A DNA stretch of 64,000 bases from Desulfospira joergensenii DSM 10085 (GCF_000420085.1 NZ_ATUG01000002.1:558001-622000), one strand, 5' to 3'; counted from the stretch's first letter, positions 27,023-35,889 are shown. A program made the numbers and translations. The notes: generated by a model from the sequence alone, not told the origin.

Positions 27023-27428
27023 GGTAATGGAAACCATGTTCTTTCTTCCCGTGGAATTCGGGAAGGCATCTTCCCTGGAAGCGGCAGGCCTTGGAGACGA
27101 ACTCATGGTCGCAAGCTTAAGATTCGTAGGAGAGATAACCGGTTCCGTGAGTTTATTTGCCCCCAGGGAACTGGTCAGTGAAATGGGGGCAAATTTCATG
27201 GGAGAGCCCCGGGAGAATCTCACGGAAAACCATCTGTCCGGCACGTTGACGGAGATGCTCAACATGGTTTGCGGCAATGCATTGAGCAAGGTTAAAACCA
27301 AAGAACCATTTGAACTTGGCATTCCTGAAATCCTGGCCCATCCGGATATTCCAGGAACCGAACCGCTGAATATCGTTGAAACCCTGTCGGGCAGGATGGG
27401 ATTCTATCTGGTTCTGGATGGATCCTGA
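26979..27428 (+). CDS. cheX: chemotaxis phosphatase CheX
   Basis: CheC/CheX/FliY-family CheY-P phosphatase. A single ExxN active motif appears in TEMLNMVCGNAL, the CheX pattern (CheC has two copies). SISEVMETMFFLPVE near the N terminus fits the family. It is 149 aa. The ATG at 26979 has GGAGAG 7 nt upstream and lies inside the cheY gene, so the receiver and its probable phosphatase are tightly coupled in expression. Confidence 0.85.
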   Translation: MKKILTKAMENSISEVMETMFFLPVEFGKASSLEAAGLGDELMVASLRFVGEITGSVSLFAPRELVSEMGANFMGEPRENLTENHLSGTLTEMLNMVCGNALSKVKTKEPFELGIPEILAHPDIPGTEPLNIVETLSGRMGFYLVLDGS

Positions 27429-27465
27429 AAAGGGTCTGGGGCTTGAAAATAAAAAGGATTAAATC

Positions 27466-29334
27466 GTGGATGAAAAAATAAAAGAACTGGAAAGTATTCT
27501 CAGGATCGCACCCACAGGGATCGGACTTGTTCGGGACAGAGTCCTTTACCGGGTTAGCGAACGTTTCTGTGAGATCACCGGGTATTCAAAGGAGGAGCTG
27601 ATCGGGAAAAGCTCCAGAATACTCTATCCCACGGAAGAGGACTTTCAATACGTGGGAAGGGAAAAATACCGGCAGATCAAAGAAAAAGGCACGGGAACCG
27701 TGGAAACCCGGTTTCAACGCAAAGACGGGAAAATCATTGATGTCCTCATGAGTTCGACGCCTCTGGACACGGAGGATTTAAAGGCAGGGGTCACCTTCAC
27801 AGCACTCGATATCACCTCCGGTAAACAGGCAAAAAAGGATCTGGAAAAAAGTGAGAAGCGGTATCGTTCCTTTATCAACTCCATGGATGATGCCGCCTAT
27901 ATCTGTTCTCCGGACTACAGGATCGAATTCATGAATCCGGCCATGACCTCCATTGCGGGAGAAGATGGACTTGGTGAGTACTGCTACCGGGCCATATACG
28001 GATTTGATAAGATCTGTCCCTGGTGTGAACATGAACAGGTCATGACGGGAAAGACCGCTAAAAATGAAGTCCGGAATCCCAAGAATGATCTGATTTATCA
28101 TACCTCCTCCACCCCGGTCGCCCATGGAGAGGATTCCGTTTCCGTGCTGTCGGTTTTCAGGGATATTACGGAATTGAAAAAAATGGAGAACCGGATTCAG
28201 CAGTCCCAGAAAATGGAATCCATCGGGACCCTGGCCGCCGGGATTGCCCATGATTTCAATAATATTCTTTTCCCGATTATCGGCTACGCAGAAATGCTTC
28301 AGGAGGATGTCAGGGAAAACAAAATGGCCCTGGAAAACCTGGAACAGATCCGGACCGCTGCCCTCAGGGCAAAGAGACTGATCCAGCAGATTCTGACATT
28401 CTCCCGCCAGGAGCAGAGAGAGGCCAAGCTGATGAAGGTCCAGCCGGTCGTAAAAGAAACCTTGAAGTTTGTCCGGTCCGGTATTCCTTCCACCATTCAG
28501 ATCAAGGCGGATATCCGGCCGGACTGCGGAGTAATCAAGGCCGATCCCACCCAGATTCATCAAATCGTATTGAACCTGGCTACCAACGCATTCCATGCCA
28601 TGGAAGAGTCGGGCGGTGAACTGAGCGTGATCCTGAAGCAGGTTGAAATCGATCCCCGGGACAGGCCGGCTTCAGGCCTTTCCCCGGGGAGCTACGCATG
28701 CCTTATTGTTAAGGATACCGGGATCGGTATGGACAGGGATGTGATAAAGAGTATCTTTGATCCGTTTTTCACCACCAAAGGCCAGGGCAAGGGAACCGGG
28801 ATGGGACTCTCCGTGGTCCATGGGATTGTAAAGGGAGGGGGCGGGGAGATAGGTGTTTACAGTGAACCGGGCAAGGGAAGTGAATTCAGGGTCTTTTTTC
28901 CCATAGCCAAGGCATTTTCAGACACAGCCCAAAAGGCCGCCGGTGACAGGCCGGTCCAGGGAGGAAGCGAACATATCCTTCTTGTGGATGACGAACAGCC
29001 CATCATCTCCATGGAAAAGCAGATGCTTACACGTCTGGGCTATGAGGTCACCTCCCGGGCCAGCAGCATTGAGGCCCTGGAACTTTTCCGGTCCAACCCC
29101 GGACAATTTGATCTGGTGATCACGGACCTGGCCATGCCCAATTTGTCCGGGGATAAGCTGTCGGAGGCGTTGAGCAGGATCCGTCCGGATATCCCCATCC
29201 TTTTGTGCACGGGCTTCAGCGAGACCATGTCCCGGGAAACGGCGGAAAGGATGGGGATCCGGGGTTGTTTAAACAAACCGATCCTCACGGCAGACCTGGC
29301 CCATAAAATCCGGGAGGTGCTGGATATCCAATGA
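27466..29334 (+). CDS. soluble PAS-PAS hybrid histidine kinase with C-terminal receiver
   Basis: A 622-residue cytoplasmic kinase without membrane segments. It has two PAS regions (about 5-125 and 130-245; the second holds CPWCEHE, a Cys pair that could bind metal or sense redox), HisKA with His in AGIAHDFNN, HATPase with DTGIGMD and GTGMGLSVVHG, and a receiver with Asp in LVITDLAMP and Lys in LNKPILT. It uses a GTG start with AAGGA upstream and is the last gene of the cluster, 37 bp after cheX. It may phosphorylate the cluster's receivers. Confidence 0.9.
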   Translation: MDEKIKELESILRIAPTGIGLVRDRVLYRVSERFCEITGYSKEELIGKSSRILYPTEEDFQYVGREKYRQIKEKGTGTVETRFQRKDGKIIDVLMSSTPLDTEDLKAGVTFTALDITSGKQAKKDLEKSEKRYRSFINSMDDAAYICSPDYRIEFMNPAMTSIAGEDGLGEYCYRAIYGFDKICPWCEHEQVMTGKTAKNEVRNPKNDLIYHTSSTPVAHGEDSVSVLSVFRDITELKKMENRIQQSQKMESIGTLAAGIAHDFNNILFPIIGYAEMLQEDVRENKMALENLEQIRTAALRAKRLIQQILTFSRQEQREAKLMKVQPVVKETLKFVRSGIPSTIQIKADIRPDCGVIKADPTQIHQIVLNLATNAFHAMEESGGELSVILKQVEIDPRDRPASGLSPGSYACLIVKDTGIGMDRDVIKSIFDPFFTTKGQGKGTGMGLSVVHGIVKGGGGEIGVYSEPGKGSEFRVFFPIAKAFSDTAQKAAGDRPVQGGSEHILLVDDEQPIISMEKQMLTRLGYEVTSRASSIEALELFRSNPGQFDLVITDLAMPNLSGDKLSEALSRIRPDIPILLCTGFSETMSRETAERMGIRGCLNKPILTADLAHKIREVLDIQ

Positions 29335-29342
29335 GGGCATGA

Positions 29343-30404
29343 TCATTGAACGTTGGTGATCCCGACTTCTTCAAAGGTCTTGATATCGGCCAGAATCCGG
29401 GTGGAGAGGTCCAGAAGTTCCATGCAGACCGCCGCCCCTGTCCCTTCTCCCAGCCTGAACTTCAGATCAACCAGGGGTTCCAGTTCCAGGTGCTCATGCA
29501 TGTAAACATGGCCGGCCTCCACGGATCTGTGGCTGGCAAATAGATAATTTTTTGCAGCCGGGGCCAGTTCACAGGCAATCAGGGCTCCGGCAGTGGAGAT
29601 CAGGCCGTCACAGATGACCGGAATGCCCTTGGCGGCCGCACCCAGGACCAGACCGGCCAGCCCCCCGATTTCCAGCCCTCCGACCTTGGACAGTACGCCA
29701 ATGGGATCCCCGGGGTCGGGCCGGTGCAGGTCAAGTCCCCGTTGAATCACCCTGATCTTGTTGGCCAGGGTCTGGTCGTCAATGCCTGTTCCCCGGCCGG
29801 TGAGCTTTTCAACTTCAATCCCGGAAAAAGCCGCAATTATGGCCGATGAAGGGGTGGTGTTCCCAATGCCCATGTCCCCGGTTCCCAGAATATCCACTGC
29901 TTTCTTTTGGTTGAGTTCATTGATGATTTCAATGCCCGCCTCAATGGACAGGACCGCCTCTTCACGGGTCATGGCCGGTTCCCGGGTGAAATTGGCCGTG
30001 CCGTGCCTGACTTTTTTATGGAAGATGGGCAGATCCGGTTCAAAATCATGGGCCACCCCGATATCCGCCGCAGTTACCTCGGCATGGGCATGTTTGGCAA
30101 TGACATTGACCGAAGCCCCGTTGGCGGCAAAGTTATAGACCATCTGGGGGGTGACCTCGGAGGGGAAAAGACTGACCCCTTCCTCCACCACCCCGTGGTC
30201 TCCGGCACAGGTGACAATCTGCTTGTTCTTTAAATGGACGTCAATGCATCCCTTGATCCCGGCCAGCCGGGCCGAGATCTCCTCCATCATCCCCAGGCTG
30301 CCGGCGGGCTTGGCCTGGTTGGCCAGCCTGTCCCTGGCCGCGTTCAGGGCGTCCTCGTCAATGGACGGGCGGATGGATGAAAGGGTATGATCGAGTAAGC
30401 TCAT
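29343..30404 (-). CDS. cobT: nicotinate-nucleotide--dimethylbenzimidazole phosphoribosyltransferase
   Basis: Activates the benzimidazole lower ligand of cobamides to its alpha-ribotide. Family motifs: KPAGSLGMMEEISARLAGI, CAGDHGVVEEGVSLFPSEVT, the GMGIGNTT-like GDMGIGNTTPSSA and the C-terminal RLGEGTGAAVCMEL with the catalytic Glu. It is 353 aa, normal. Its start overlaps the bzaF stop (ATGA), and the pair lies behind a cobalamin riboswitch. Confidence 0.96.
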   Translation of the reverse strand: MSLLDHTLSSIRPSIDEDALNAARDRLANQAKPAGSLGMMEEISARLAGIKGCIDVHLKNKQIVTCAGDHGVVEEGVSLFPSEVTPQMVYNFAANGASVNVIAKHAHAEVTAADIGVAHDFEPDLPIFHKKVRHGTANFTREPAMTREEAVLSIEAGIEIINELNQKKAVDILGTGDMGIGNTTPSSAIIAAFSGIEVEKLTGRGTGIDDQTLANKIRVIQRGLDLHRPDPGDPIGVLSKVGGLEIGGLAGLVLGAAAKGIPVICDGLISTAGALIACELAPAAKNYLFASHRSVEAGHVYMHEHLELEPLVDLKFRLGEGTGAAVCMELLDLSTRILADIKTFEEVGITNVQ

Positions 30405-31714
30405 GCGGATTTCCTCTTGTCCTTAATATCTTTTTCAAAGATCTCCATGCCCTTTTTCATGGCGCAGAAATCCCCGCACATGGTGCAGGTTTTTTTCTCC
30501 GACGGGGACCGGCTTTCCCGGATCTGCCGGGCTTTTTCCGGAAAGAGCAGATATTTTTCCAGGTCGTCCCAGCGCATGTCCCTGCGGGCCATGGCGGCCT
30601 GGCGTTCGTTTTCCCGCCGGTCCGGGTACTTGGAGATATCCCCGATGCGGGCGGCCAGCCGGGTGGCCCTGACCCCTTCCCTGACATCTTCCACATGGGG
30701 CAGGGCAAGGTGTTCCGCCGGGGTGATGTAACAGATCAGGTCTGCGCCGAACCGGGCCGAGCTGGCCGCTCCGATGGCCGCGGTAATATGGTCGTATCCG
30801 GCTCCGGTGTCACAGGGAATGGGGCCCAGGACATAGTAGGGGGCATTGCCGGACATGCGTTTTTCCAGCATAATATTTCCTTCGATTTCGTCCAGGGGCA
30901 CGTGGCCCGGACCCTCCACCATCATCTGGCATCCCTGGTCCCGCCCGATTTCGGCCAGTTCGCAGTTGATGATCATCTCTGCCATCTGGGCCCGGTCATG
31001 GCTGTCATGGATGGCTCCGGCCCGGATTCCGTTGCCCAGGGAGAGAACGGCATCATATTTTTTCATGAGGGCGCATACCCGGTCAAATTGTTCGTACAGG
31101 GGGTTTTCCTTTTTGTTGATATCCATCCAGGCCACCATATAAGTCCCTCCCTTGGAGGCGAGTCCACCGTAACGGAAACCCTGTTTTCTCAGGCGGTCGA
31201 TGGTGTACTGGTTGATGCCGCAGTGGATGGCCATGAAACTCAGGCCGTCCTCCAGCTGCTGTTCGATGAGGTCGAAGAGATACTCAGGATCCAGTTTGCC
31301 GGGATTCTGATGTTTCCGGATGGTCTCCTTAAAGGCCTGGTAAAGGGGAACATTTCCCACGGGCAGGTCTGTGGCGGAAAGAACGGCTCTCCGGACCTGG
31401 TCCAGGTCCCCGTCGGCAGACAGCTCCATGAGGGTGTCTGCCCCCTCTTCCTGGGCGGCCTTGGCCTTGTCCACTTCAAAGGAGATGTCGCAAATGTCTG
31501 AAGAGGTTCCAATGGAAGCGTTGACCTTTGTTCTCAGGCCTGTACCGATTCCGGCAACCCGCTGGAATTTCCGGTTGGGATTGCAGGGGATGACGATTTC
31601 CCCCTTTGCCACATGGTCCAGGATAAACTCTTCGGTGAGGTTTTCGTCCCGGGCAAGAATCTGCATTTCCCGGGTGAGGATGCCTTTGCGGGCGTTTTCA
31701 AGCTGTGTGGTCAT
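30401..31714 (-). CDS. bzaF: 5-hydroxybenzimidazole synthase (BzaF), ThiC paralogue
   Basis: Radical-SAM enzyme of the ThiC superfamily that converts aminoimidazole ribotide to 5-hydroxybenzimidazole in anaerobes. It is 437 aa, shorter than most ThiC. The C-terminal Fe-S motif reads CTMCGDFC (C-x2-C-x3-C), one residue tighter than the C-x2-C-x4-C usual in ThiC. ThiC-like core stretches include MVEGPGHVPLDEIEGN and LGPIPCDTGAGYDHI. The context decides the call: it overlaps cobT and has a cobalamin, not TPP, riboswitch. The ATG at 31714 follows GAGGA; an upstream in-frame extension would lie inside the riboswitch platform. ThiC remains a less likely alternative. Confidence 0.87.
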   Translation of the reverse strand: MTTQLENARKGILTREMQILARDENLTEEFILDHVAKGEIVIPCNPNRKFQRVAGIGTGLRTKVNASIGTSSDICDISFEVDKAKAAQEEGADTLMELSADGDLDQVRRAVLSATDLPVGNVPLYQAFKETIRKHQNPGKLDPEYLFDLIEQQLEDGLSFMAIHCGINQYTIDRLRKQGFRYGGLASKGGTYMVAWMDINKKENPLYEQFDRVCALMKKYDAVLSLGNGIRAGAIHDSHDRAQMAEMIINCELAEIGRDQGCQMMVEGPGHVPLDEIEGNIMLEKRMSGNAPYYVLGPIPCDTGAGYDHITAAIGAASSARFGADLICYITPAEHLALPHVEDVREGVRATRLAARIGDISKYPDRRENERQAAMARRDMRWDDLEKYLLFPEKARQIRESRSPSEKKTCTMCGDFCAMKKGMEIFEKDIKDKRKSA

Positions 31715-31748
31715 AGTGTCCTCGCTATGCCTTATGTCCTGCAGAAAC

Positions 31749-31790
31749 AAAAAGGTCCTGCAGAAACAGAATTTCTGCAAAACCCTTTGC
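31749..31790 (-). terminator. candidate terminator in the riboswitch expression platform
   Basis: On the minus strand TGCAGAAA (31779-31772), loop TTCTG, TTTCTGCA (31766-31759) form an 8-bp stem. Outer AAAGG and CCTTT can extend it, and a run of five T follows (31753-31749). A second TTTCTGCAGGAC copy lies 19 nt further downstream and could compete for the same arm. The layout suits cobalamin-dependent termination before bzaF. Confidence 0.6.
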
Positions 31791-31794
31791 CATC

Positions 31795-31962
31795 AGGTTT
31801 TCCACCAAGCTTTCCCCTGGCACGTCTTCTGACTTCCGGCCTTAAATCCGTCTTAGCCTTCCCGAAATCCAGTGGCCTAGTTAAAACAGATATTTCCGGT
31901 TACAGCGGCGGGACCGTCAAGGCGTTTCACCTTGTTCCGTTTGCCGGGGACTTCCTAAGTTC
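31795..31962 (-). ncRNA. cobalamin riboswitch upstream of bzaF-cobT
   Basis: Read on the minus strand, the hallmarks occur in order: GGAACAAGGTGAAACGCC, then CCCGCCGCTGTAACCGG, then CACTGGATTTCGGGAAGG, and finally the B12 box region AGTCAGAAGACGTGCC (about 31836-31821). These are the conserved blocks of the AdoCbl/cobalamin aptamer. It should repress bzaF-cobT when cobalamin is plentiful, through the terminator-like element that follows. Confidence 0.95.
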
Positions 31963-31967
31963 AGGAA

Positions 31968-31998
31968 ATTATATAACCGGGCAGATGGGACAAGTCAA
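31968..31998 (-). promoter_or_regulatory. sigma-70-type promoter for the riboswitch-bzaF-cobT transcript
   Basis: Minus-strand TTGACT (31998-31993) is followed after 17 bp by TATATA (31975-31970), or after 19 bp by a perfect TATAAT (31973-31968). Transcription would start near 31962, exactly at the 5' edge of the aptamer. Confidence 0.65.
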
Positions 31999-32142
31999 GA
32001 CCTGTTTTTCTTTAAATCCATGGCGAAAAATAATTGTCGGTTCATCCTCATATTCTTCTGACAATCCTTCCATGGACGGATTTTACAAAAAAGGGTATAG
32101 ATCAAACGGGGTTAATCTGTTGACAGGTGAAAGGAGAAAAAA

Positions 32143-32844
32143 ATGAAGATCTTAGGAATTTCCGGAAGTCCGCGAAAAGAGGAAAAATCAGGAACCTTTT
32201 CTCTGGTTCAAACCGTCCTGGAGAACACCGGCCTCGACTATGAACTGGTTTCACTGAAAGGCAAAACCATATCCGGATGCATTGCCTGTCTGGGGTGTGT
32301 CAAGGATAATATCTGCAAGGTGGAGGATGATCTGACACCCATACGGGAGAAGATCGTTGAGGCCGACGCCTATGTGTTCGGGACGCCCAATTATTACTCC
32401 ACGTTGAATGCGGTTTCCCATGCCTTTCTGGAACGGTTCTTCCAGTTCCGGCACCAGACCGGGAATACCCTCTGGGGAAAACTGGCCGTTTCCGTGGGCC
32501 TGGGCGGAACCATGGGCCAGGCACCGGCAGATGATATTGAGCGGTTTTTCCTGTACAATTTTATCGAAACCATTGCCAAGGTTACGGGCCAGGGGGCGGC
32601 ATCCTGCTACAGCTGCGGGTTCGGGGAAACCTGCCAGGTAGGGATCCCCCTCATGCTCCACGGGGAGGGAGTCAAGATCGCCCCGGACATGATCCCGGAT
32701 GTGAGAAAACAGGATGAGGTCATGGCCTCGGCTGCCCGGGCCGGAAAGCTTTTGGGGGAACGTCTGAAGGGGAGTCATGACCGGATGAAGGTGACCCAGG
32801 CCATGCAGGAAAAGATGATGGCCCTGTTGGGTGAGTCCGTCTGA
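32143..32844 (+). CDS. iron-sulfur flavoprotein / FMN reductase family
   Basis: Flavodoxin-fold protein: the FMN phosphate loop is ISGSPRKEEKSG, and FGTPNYYSTLNA matches the flavin-contact loop. Between them is a compact cysteine motif C-x2-C-x2-C-x5-C (GCIACLGCVKDNIC), as in archaeal iron-sulfur flavoproteins (Isf) that bind a [4Fe-4S] cluster beside FMN. Two more Cys follow in ASCYSCGFGETC. It is 233 aa. AAGGAG precedes the ATG. It is a likely electron-transfer or oxygen/peroxide-detoxifying protein; partners are not evident. It is divergent from the bzaF leader. Confidence 0.82.
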   Translation: MKILGISGSPRKEEKSGTFSLVQTVLENTGLDYELVSLKGKTISGCIACLGCVKDNICKVEDDLTPIREKIVEADAYVFGTPNYYSTLNAVSHAFLERFFQFRHQTGNTLWGKLAVSVGLGGTMGQAPADDIERFFLYNFIETIAKVTGQGAASCYSCGFGETCQVGIPLMLHGEGVKIAPDMIPDVRKQDEVMASAARAGKLLGERLKGSHDRMKVTQAMQEKMMALLGESV

Positions 32845-32876
32845 AAAATTGATCCGGTAAGAAAAGTGTGAAAAGC

Positions 32877-33968
32877 CTAAACAGGCCCGGGGCAGGTCTT
32901 AAACCCATCTTCTTTTGAACAGGTCTCCCTGGTCACACAGACCTTGAACAGGCCGGGCATGACCGTGTTCCGGCCGTTGAGCTTGGCCTTGTAGAGCATG
33001 GTGTCGGCATCCTGGATCAGCATGGTCATATCCTTGTCCGGGGTCAGCTCGGAAACCCCAAAGCTGGCCGTCACACGGATCAGGGAATTGTCAAAGGGCA
33101 GGCAGAGATTTGAAATTTCAGATCTGAGCCGGTCTGCCAGATCCATGGCCTTGGTTTTCCCGGTTTCGGGCAGGATGGCGATAAACTCCTCCCCGCCGTA
33201 CCGGGCCAGGATATCTCCCTGCCTCATGCTCTTTTTGACCAGGCCGGCCACCTGTTTGAGGACCATATCCCCGGCCAGATGTCCGTGGGTGTCATTGATT
33301 TGTTTAAAGTGGTCCAGGTCAAACATGAACAGGGAAAGGCTGTTTCCGTGGCGTCTGGCATTGGCCAGGTTACGGGTGAGCTGGCTTTCAAATTCCCTGC
33401 GGTTGTAGCACCCGGTCAAAGGATCGATCACGGCCGCATTTTTAAGGTTTTCCATCTTCAATTGTTTGGACAGGGCCGTTGCACATCCCTGGAGAATGAG
33501 ATTCACCATCTCATCGTGAAAGGGGTAGAATTTTTTTTGGGGCAGCATATAGAGCCTGGCATAACAATTTTCTTCCTTGAGTTCATAAAAGACCAGGTCG
33601 TCCATGCCGAATTCTTCATGAATTTCATGGGGATCAAAATTGTGGTTGATATAGGTCAGGTCTTTTGTCCCCTCAAGATGGAAGTCTTGGACGATGATGT
33701 CTTCAATGGATTTTTTGTACATCCTGGGGTCGAGCCAGACTTCCACTCTTTCTTTTTTTTTCACGGCAAAGGCAAAGAGCCGGTAGTCCAGAATTTTCTT
33801 GAGGCAGGAGGCCACCTCATTGATGATTTCAGTGGAAGAGTCTTTTTGATTCAGGGCGACAATGTGGCGGGTCAGCCTGGCATGGTCAACCTGCCGGGTC
33901 TTCTGGCCAAAGGCCAGTGAAAGCAGGGCCAAAATGCGGGCGGATACTTTTTCAATTGTCTGGTTCAT
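32877..33968 (-). CDS. diguanylate cyclase (GGDEF)
   Basis: Makes cyclic di-GMP. The C-terminal GGDEF domain has DPLTGCYNRREF, the active site GGEEF and an inhibitory I-site RQGD five residues before it, so product inhibition is expected. The N-terminal ~190 residues form an unassigned, GAF-like sensory region without membrane segments. It is 363 aa. The gene converges with the flavoprotein gene, 32 bp apart. Confidence 0.92.
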   Translation of the reverse strand: MNQTIEKVSARILALLSLAFGQKTRQVDHARLTRHIVALNQKDSSTEIINEVASCLKKILDYRLFAFAVKKKERVEVWLDPRMYKKSIEDIIVQDFHLEGTKDLTYINHNFDPHEIHEEFGMDDLVFYELKEENCYARLYMLPQKKFYPFHDEMVNLILQGCATALSKQLKMENLKNAAVIDPLTGCYNRREFESQLTRNLANARRHGNSLSLFMFDLDHFKQINDTHGHLAGDMVLKQVAGLVKKSMRQGDILARYGGEEFIAILPETGKTKAMDLADRLRSEISNLCLPFDNSLIRVTASFGVSELTPDKDMTMLIQDADTMLYKAKLNGRNTVMPGLFKVCVTRETCSKEDGFKTCPGPV

Positions 33969-34147
33969 GGATTTTCCTATTCACAAATATGTCCACCCTA
34001 TGAATAAGCAATCGGCATGCCAGACAGCTCTATTTTAAATTTATCTTATAATTTCAATGTATTGAAAAAAACAGATGTTTTTATCTCCCTTTAACCTGGA
34101 AAAATTTGCAGGGTTCCTGATTTTGTCTTGTCAATTTTTTGACGGAT

Positions 34148-34726
34148 CTATAAATTCCCTTTCAGGCCGATCTCCTCCGCCACCGGCCGCATGCCGGCAA
34201 TCACTTCGGTGATCAGGTCTGACAACTCCATGTCAAGGAATCCGGCTCCCTTGAGTATGACCTCCCGGTCCACGCCCGCAGCAAAAGATTTGGTCTTGAA
34301 TTTCTTTTTCACAGACTTTGCCTTGATGTCCAGGATGCTTTTTGACGGCCGCATCAGGGCGGAACTGGCCACCAGGCCCGTGAGTTCATCTATGGCATAC
34401 AAAGTCTTTTCAAGGAGGCTTTCCGGTTTGACATCGGAACAGATTTCCCAGCCGTGGCTGACAACGGCCCGGATGTACTCCTCGGGCCAATGGTGTTCTT
34501 CAAAGAGTTCAACACATTTCTTGCAGTGTTCCTCCGGGTACATCTCATAATCAAGGTCATGGACCAGGCCGATAACTCTCCACTTTTCCTCATCTTCCCC
34601 GAATTTACGGGCAAAATGTCCCATCACGGATTCCACGGCCAGGGCATGTCTGATCAACCCCTCTTTTTTATTGTACTTCTTTAGCAGTTCAAGGGCATCA
34701 TTTCTGTCAGGTATCTGGTCGGACAT
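34148..34726 (-). CDS. HD-domain hydrolase
   Basis: A 192-residue protein of the HD superfamily: His in RHALAVESVM, the HD pair in GLVHDLDYEMYPEEH, and a later His in AVVSHGWEI. These are the metal ligands of HD phosphohydrolases of the predicted HDIG type. Similar proteins are annotated as HDIG-containing hydrolases with unknown substrate. It is monocistronic, with a hairpin-bearing repeat-like segment upstream. Confidence 0.82.
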   Translation of the reverse strand: MSDQIPDRNDALELLKKYNKKEGLIRHALAVESVMGHFARKFGEDEEKWRVIGLVHDLDYEMYPEEHCKKCVELFEEHHWPEEYIRAVVSHGWEICSDVKPESLLEKTLYAIDELTGLVASSALMRPSKSILDIKAKSVKKKFKTKSFAAGVDREVILKGAGFLDMELSDLITEVIAGMRPVAEEIGLKGNL

Positions 34727-34807
34727 GGCTGTTGTTCCTTAATTTGCAATTGTTAAGATGGTATTTTAGAGGCACCCTATAGCCAAACGCTTTATAAGTC
34801 AAGAAAA

Positions 34808-34937
34808 GGGCTCAGCCCTGATTCACCATCAAAGCACCACCTTCTTCGTTGCTCTCAGTCGCTCCTCCCTGCGGAGTATGAGTTATACACCTCACTCGTC
34901 ACTCCCTCGGCGCCTTGAATCTGGCACTTTGCTGGTG
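34808..34937. repeat. candidate dispersed repeat with inverted ends
   Basis: The 275 bp between the HD gene and the next minus-strand gene hold no gene. CACCATCAAAG (34824-34834) is mirrored by CTTTGCTGGTG (34927-34937), 10 of 11 positions pairing, enclosing a 114-bp segment that contains CTCC-CTGC-GGAG. A small GGGC-TCA-GCCC hairpin lies just outside it (34808-34818). It looks like a small non-coding element of MITE or REP type. Copy number cannot be judged from one window. Confidence 0.45.
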
Positions 34938-35001
34938 GCCAGGGGAAAAAGCAAAACCTTGGGGATTTCAAAAAACTGTGAAAGTAGACGGTGGATTTGG
35001 G

Positions 35002-35889
35002 TCAGGGAAGAAACGGCCGGGCATCGGTTACGATGATCACCCGGCATTCCTTTAAAAAAACATGCCGTTCCCTGACCTTTTCCACCCTTTTTGCATCGGT
35101 CATGCTGATAATGATGGAAGTATCTTCTTTTCCTGATTTTCGCAGCCCCTTTAATATCAGGGGATTGGATCCTATCCGCTTGTGCCCCGAGGCCCTGTCC
35201 ATATCGCAGATATAGATGCAGGCTCCGTATTGGACGGCAAATTCACGGCTGATATAGAGGGAAGAGTAAATCTCCTTTCCCTGCTCGCTGACGATGACCG
35301 GATAGAGGACCGGTTCAACCGAGAGCCCCCTGGCATCCAGAATCAGTCCGGTATAGGGGACCTTGCCCATGGGTGTCTGAACCGGCAGGGCTTTCTCCAG
35401 ATTGATCTTGGGGATCTGCCGGATATCATCGGGCAGAACAAGCTGGAGAAGTCCGCCGAATATACTGGTTTCGATGGCCACCTCCACATCCAGGGCAGAG
35501 GTATAGGTCTGGCGAATGGTTATGGCATCCCTGGCTGTTTTCTCGATTCCGGCCAGGATAACGTCGTTCTTGGAGGCGTATTTGTCCACGCTCAAATTAT
35601 TGTAAATTTTTATCTGCTTGAGAATTTCAATGATGTGCCAATTGGCGTCAGCCCTGGCAGATCCGGGAACGGATTCGATATCCCCTTCTTTATTCCCCTT
35701 TGGAGCGGCCCTGCCCAGGGCGGTGATTTTTCCCGTACTCCAGTTGATCTTTCCGTTGTCAAAGAGAGTCATGCATTGGGAATCTTCCGGGAAAGTCTCC
35801 TGGGCCATGACCGGACACCCGGCAAAGAGCAGGATCAGGCCCGCAGAACATGCCCCCAAAATATCTATGAAGGGCTGAATCCGGATCAA
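35002..35889 (-). CDS. exported LPP20/FlgT-like protein, function unknown
   Basis: A 295-residue protein with a cleavable N-terminal signal (about 1-29; cleavage after VMA, or lipidation at the Cys of FAGC). GSARADANWHIIEILKQIKIY resembles, as two short blocks, the start of LPP20/FlgT-type envelope domains. No catalytic motif is seen. Its start overlaps mobB by 4 bp (ATGA), so the two are co-expressed, which is puzzling for an envelope protein and a cofactor gene. Confidence 0.7.
   Translation of the reverse strand: MIRIQPFIDILGACSAGLILLFAGCPVMAQETFPEDSQCMTLFDNGKINWSTGKITALGRAAPKGNKEGDIESVPGSARADANWHIIEILKQIKIYNNLSVDKYASKNDVILAGIEKTARDAITIRQTYTSALDVEVAIETSIFGGLLQLVLPDDIRQIPKINLEKALPVQTPMGKVPYTGLILDARGLSVEPVLYPVIVSEQGKEIYSSLYISREFAVQYGACIYICDMDRASGHKRIGSNPLILKGLRKSGKEDTSIIISMTDAKRVEKVRERHVFLKECRVIIVTDARPFLP

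Noticed and set aside
30401..31714. Calling this gene thiC
   Set aside because: It overlaps cobT, is controlled by a cobalamin riboswitch and has a shorter Fe-S cysteine spacing, all of which favour bzaF.
31715..31780. Upstream start for bzaF giving an extra 22 residues
   Set aside because: That segment is the riboswitch expression platform and encodes low-complexity residues; the ATG at 31714 follows GAGGA.
34923..34933. TGGCACTTTGC as a second sigma-54 promoter
   Set aside because: The -24 and -12 elements are several bases too close together, and the site lies within the inverted-repeat element.
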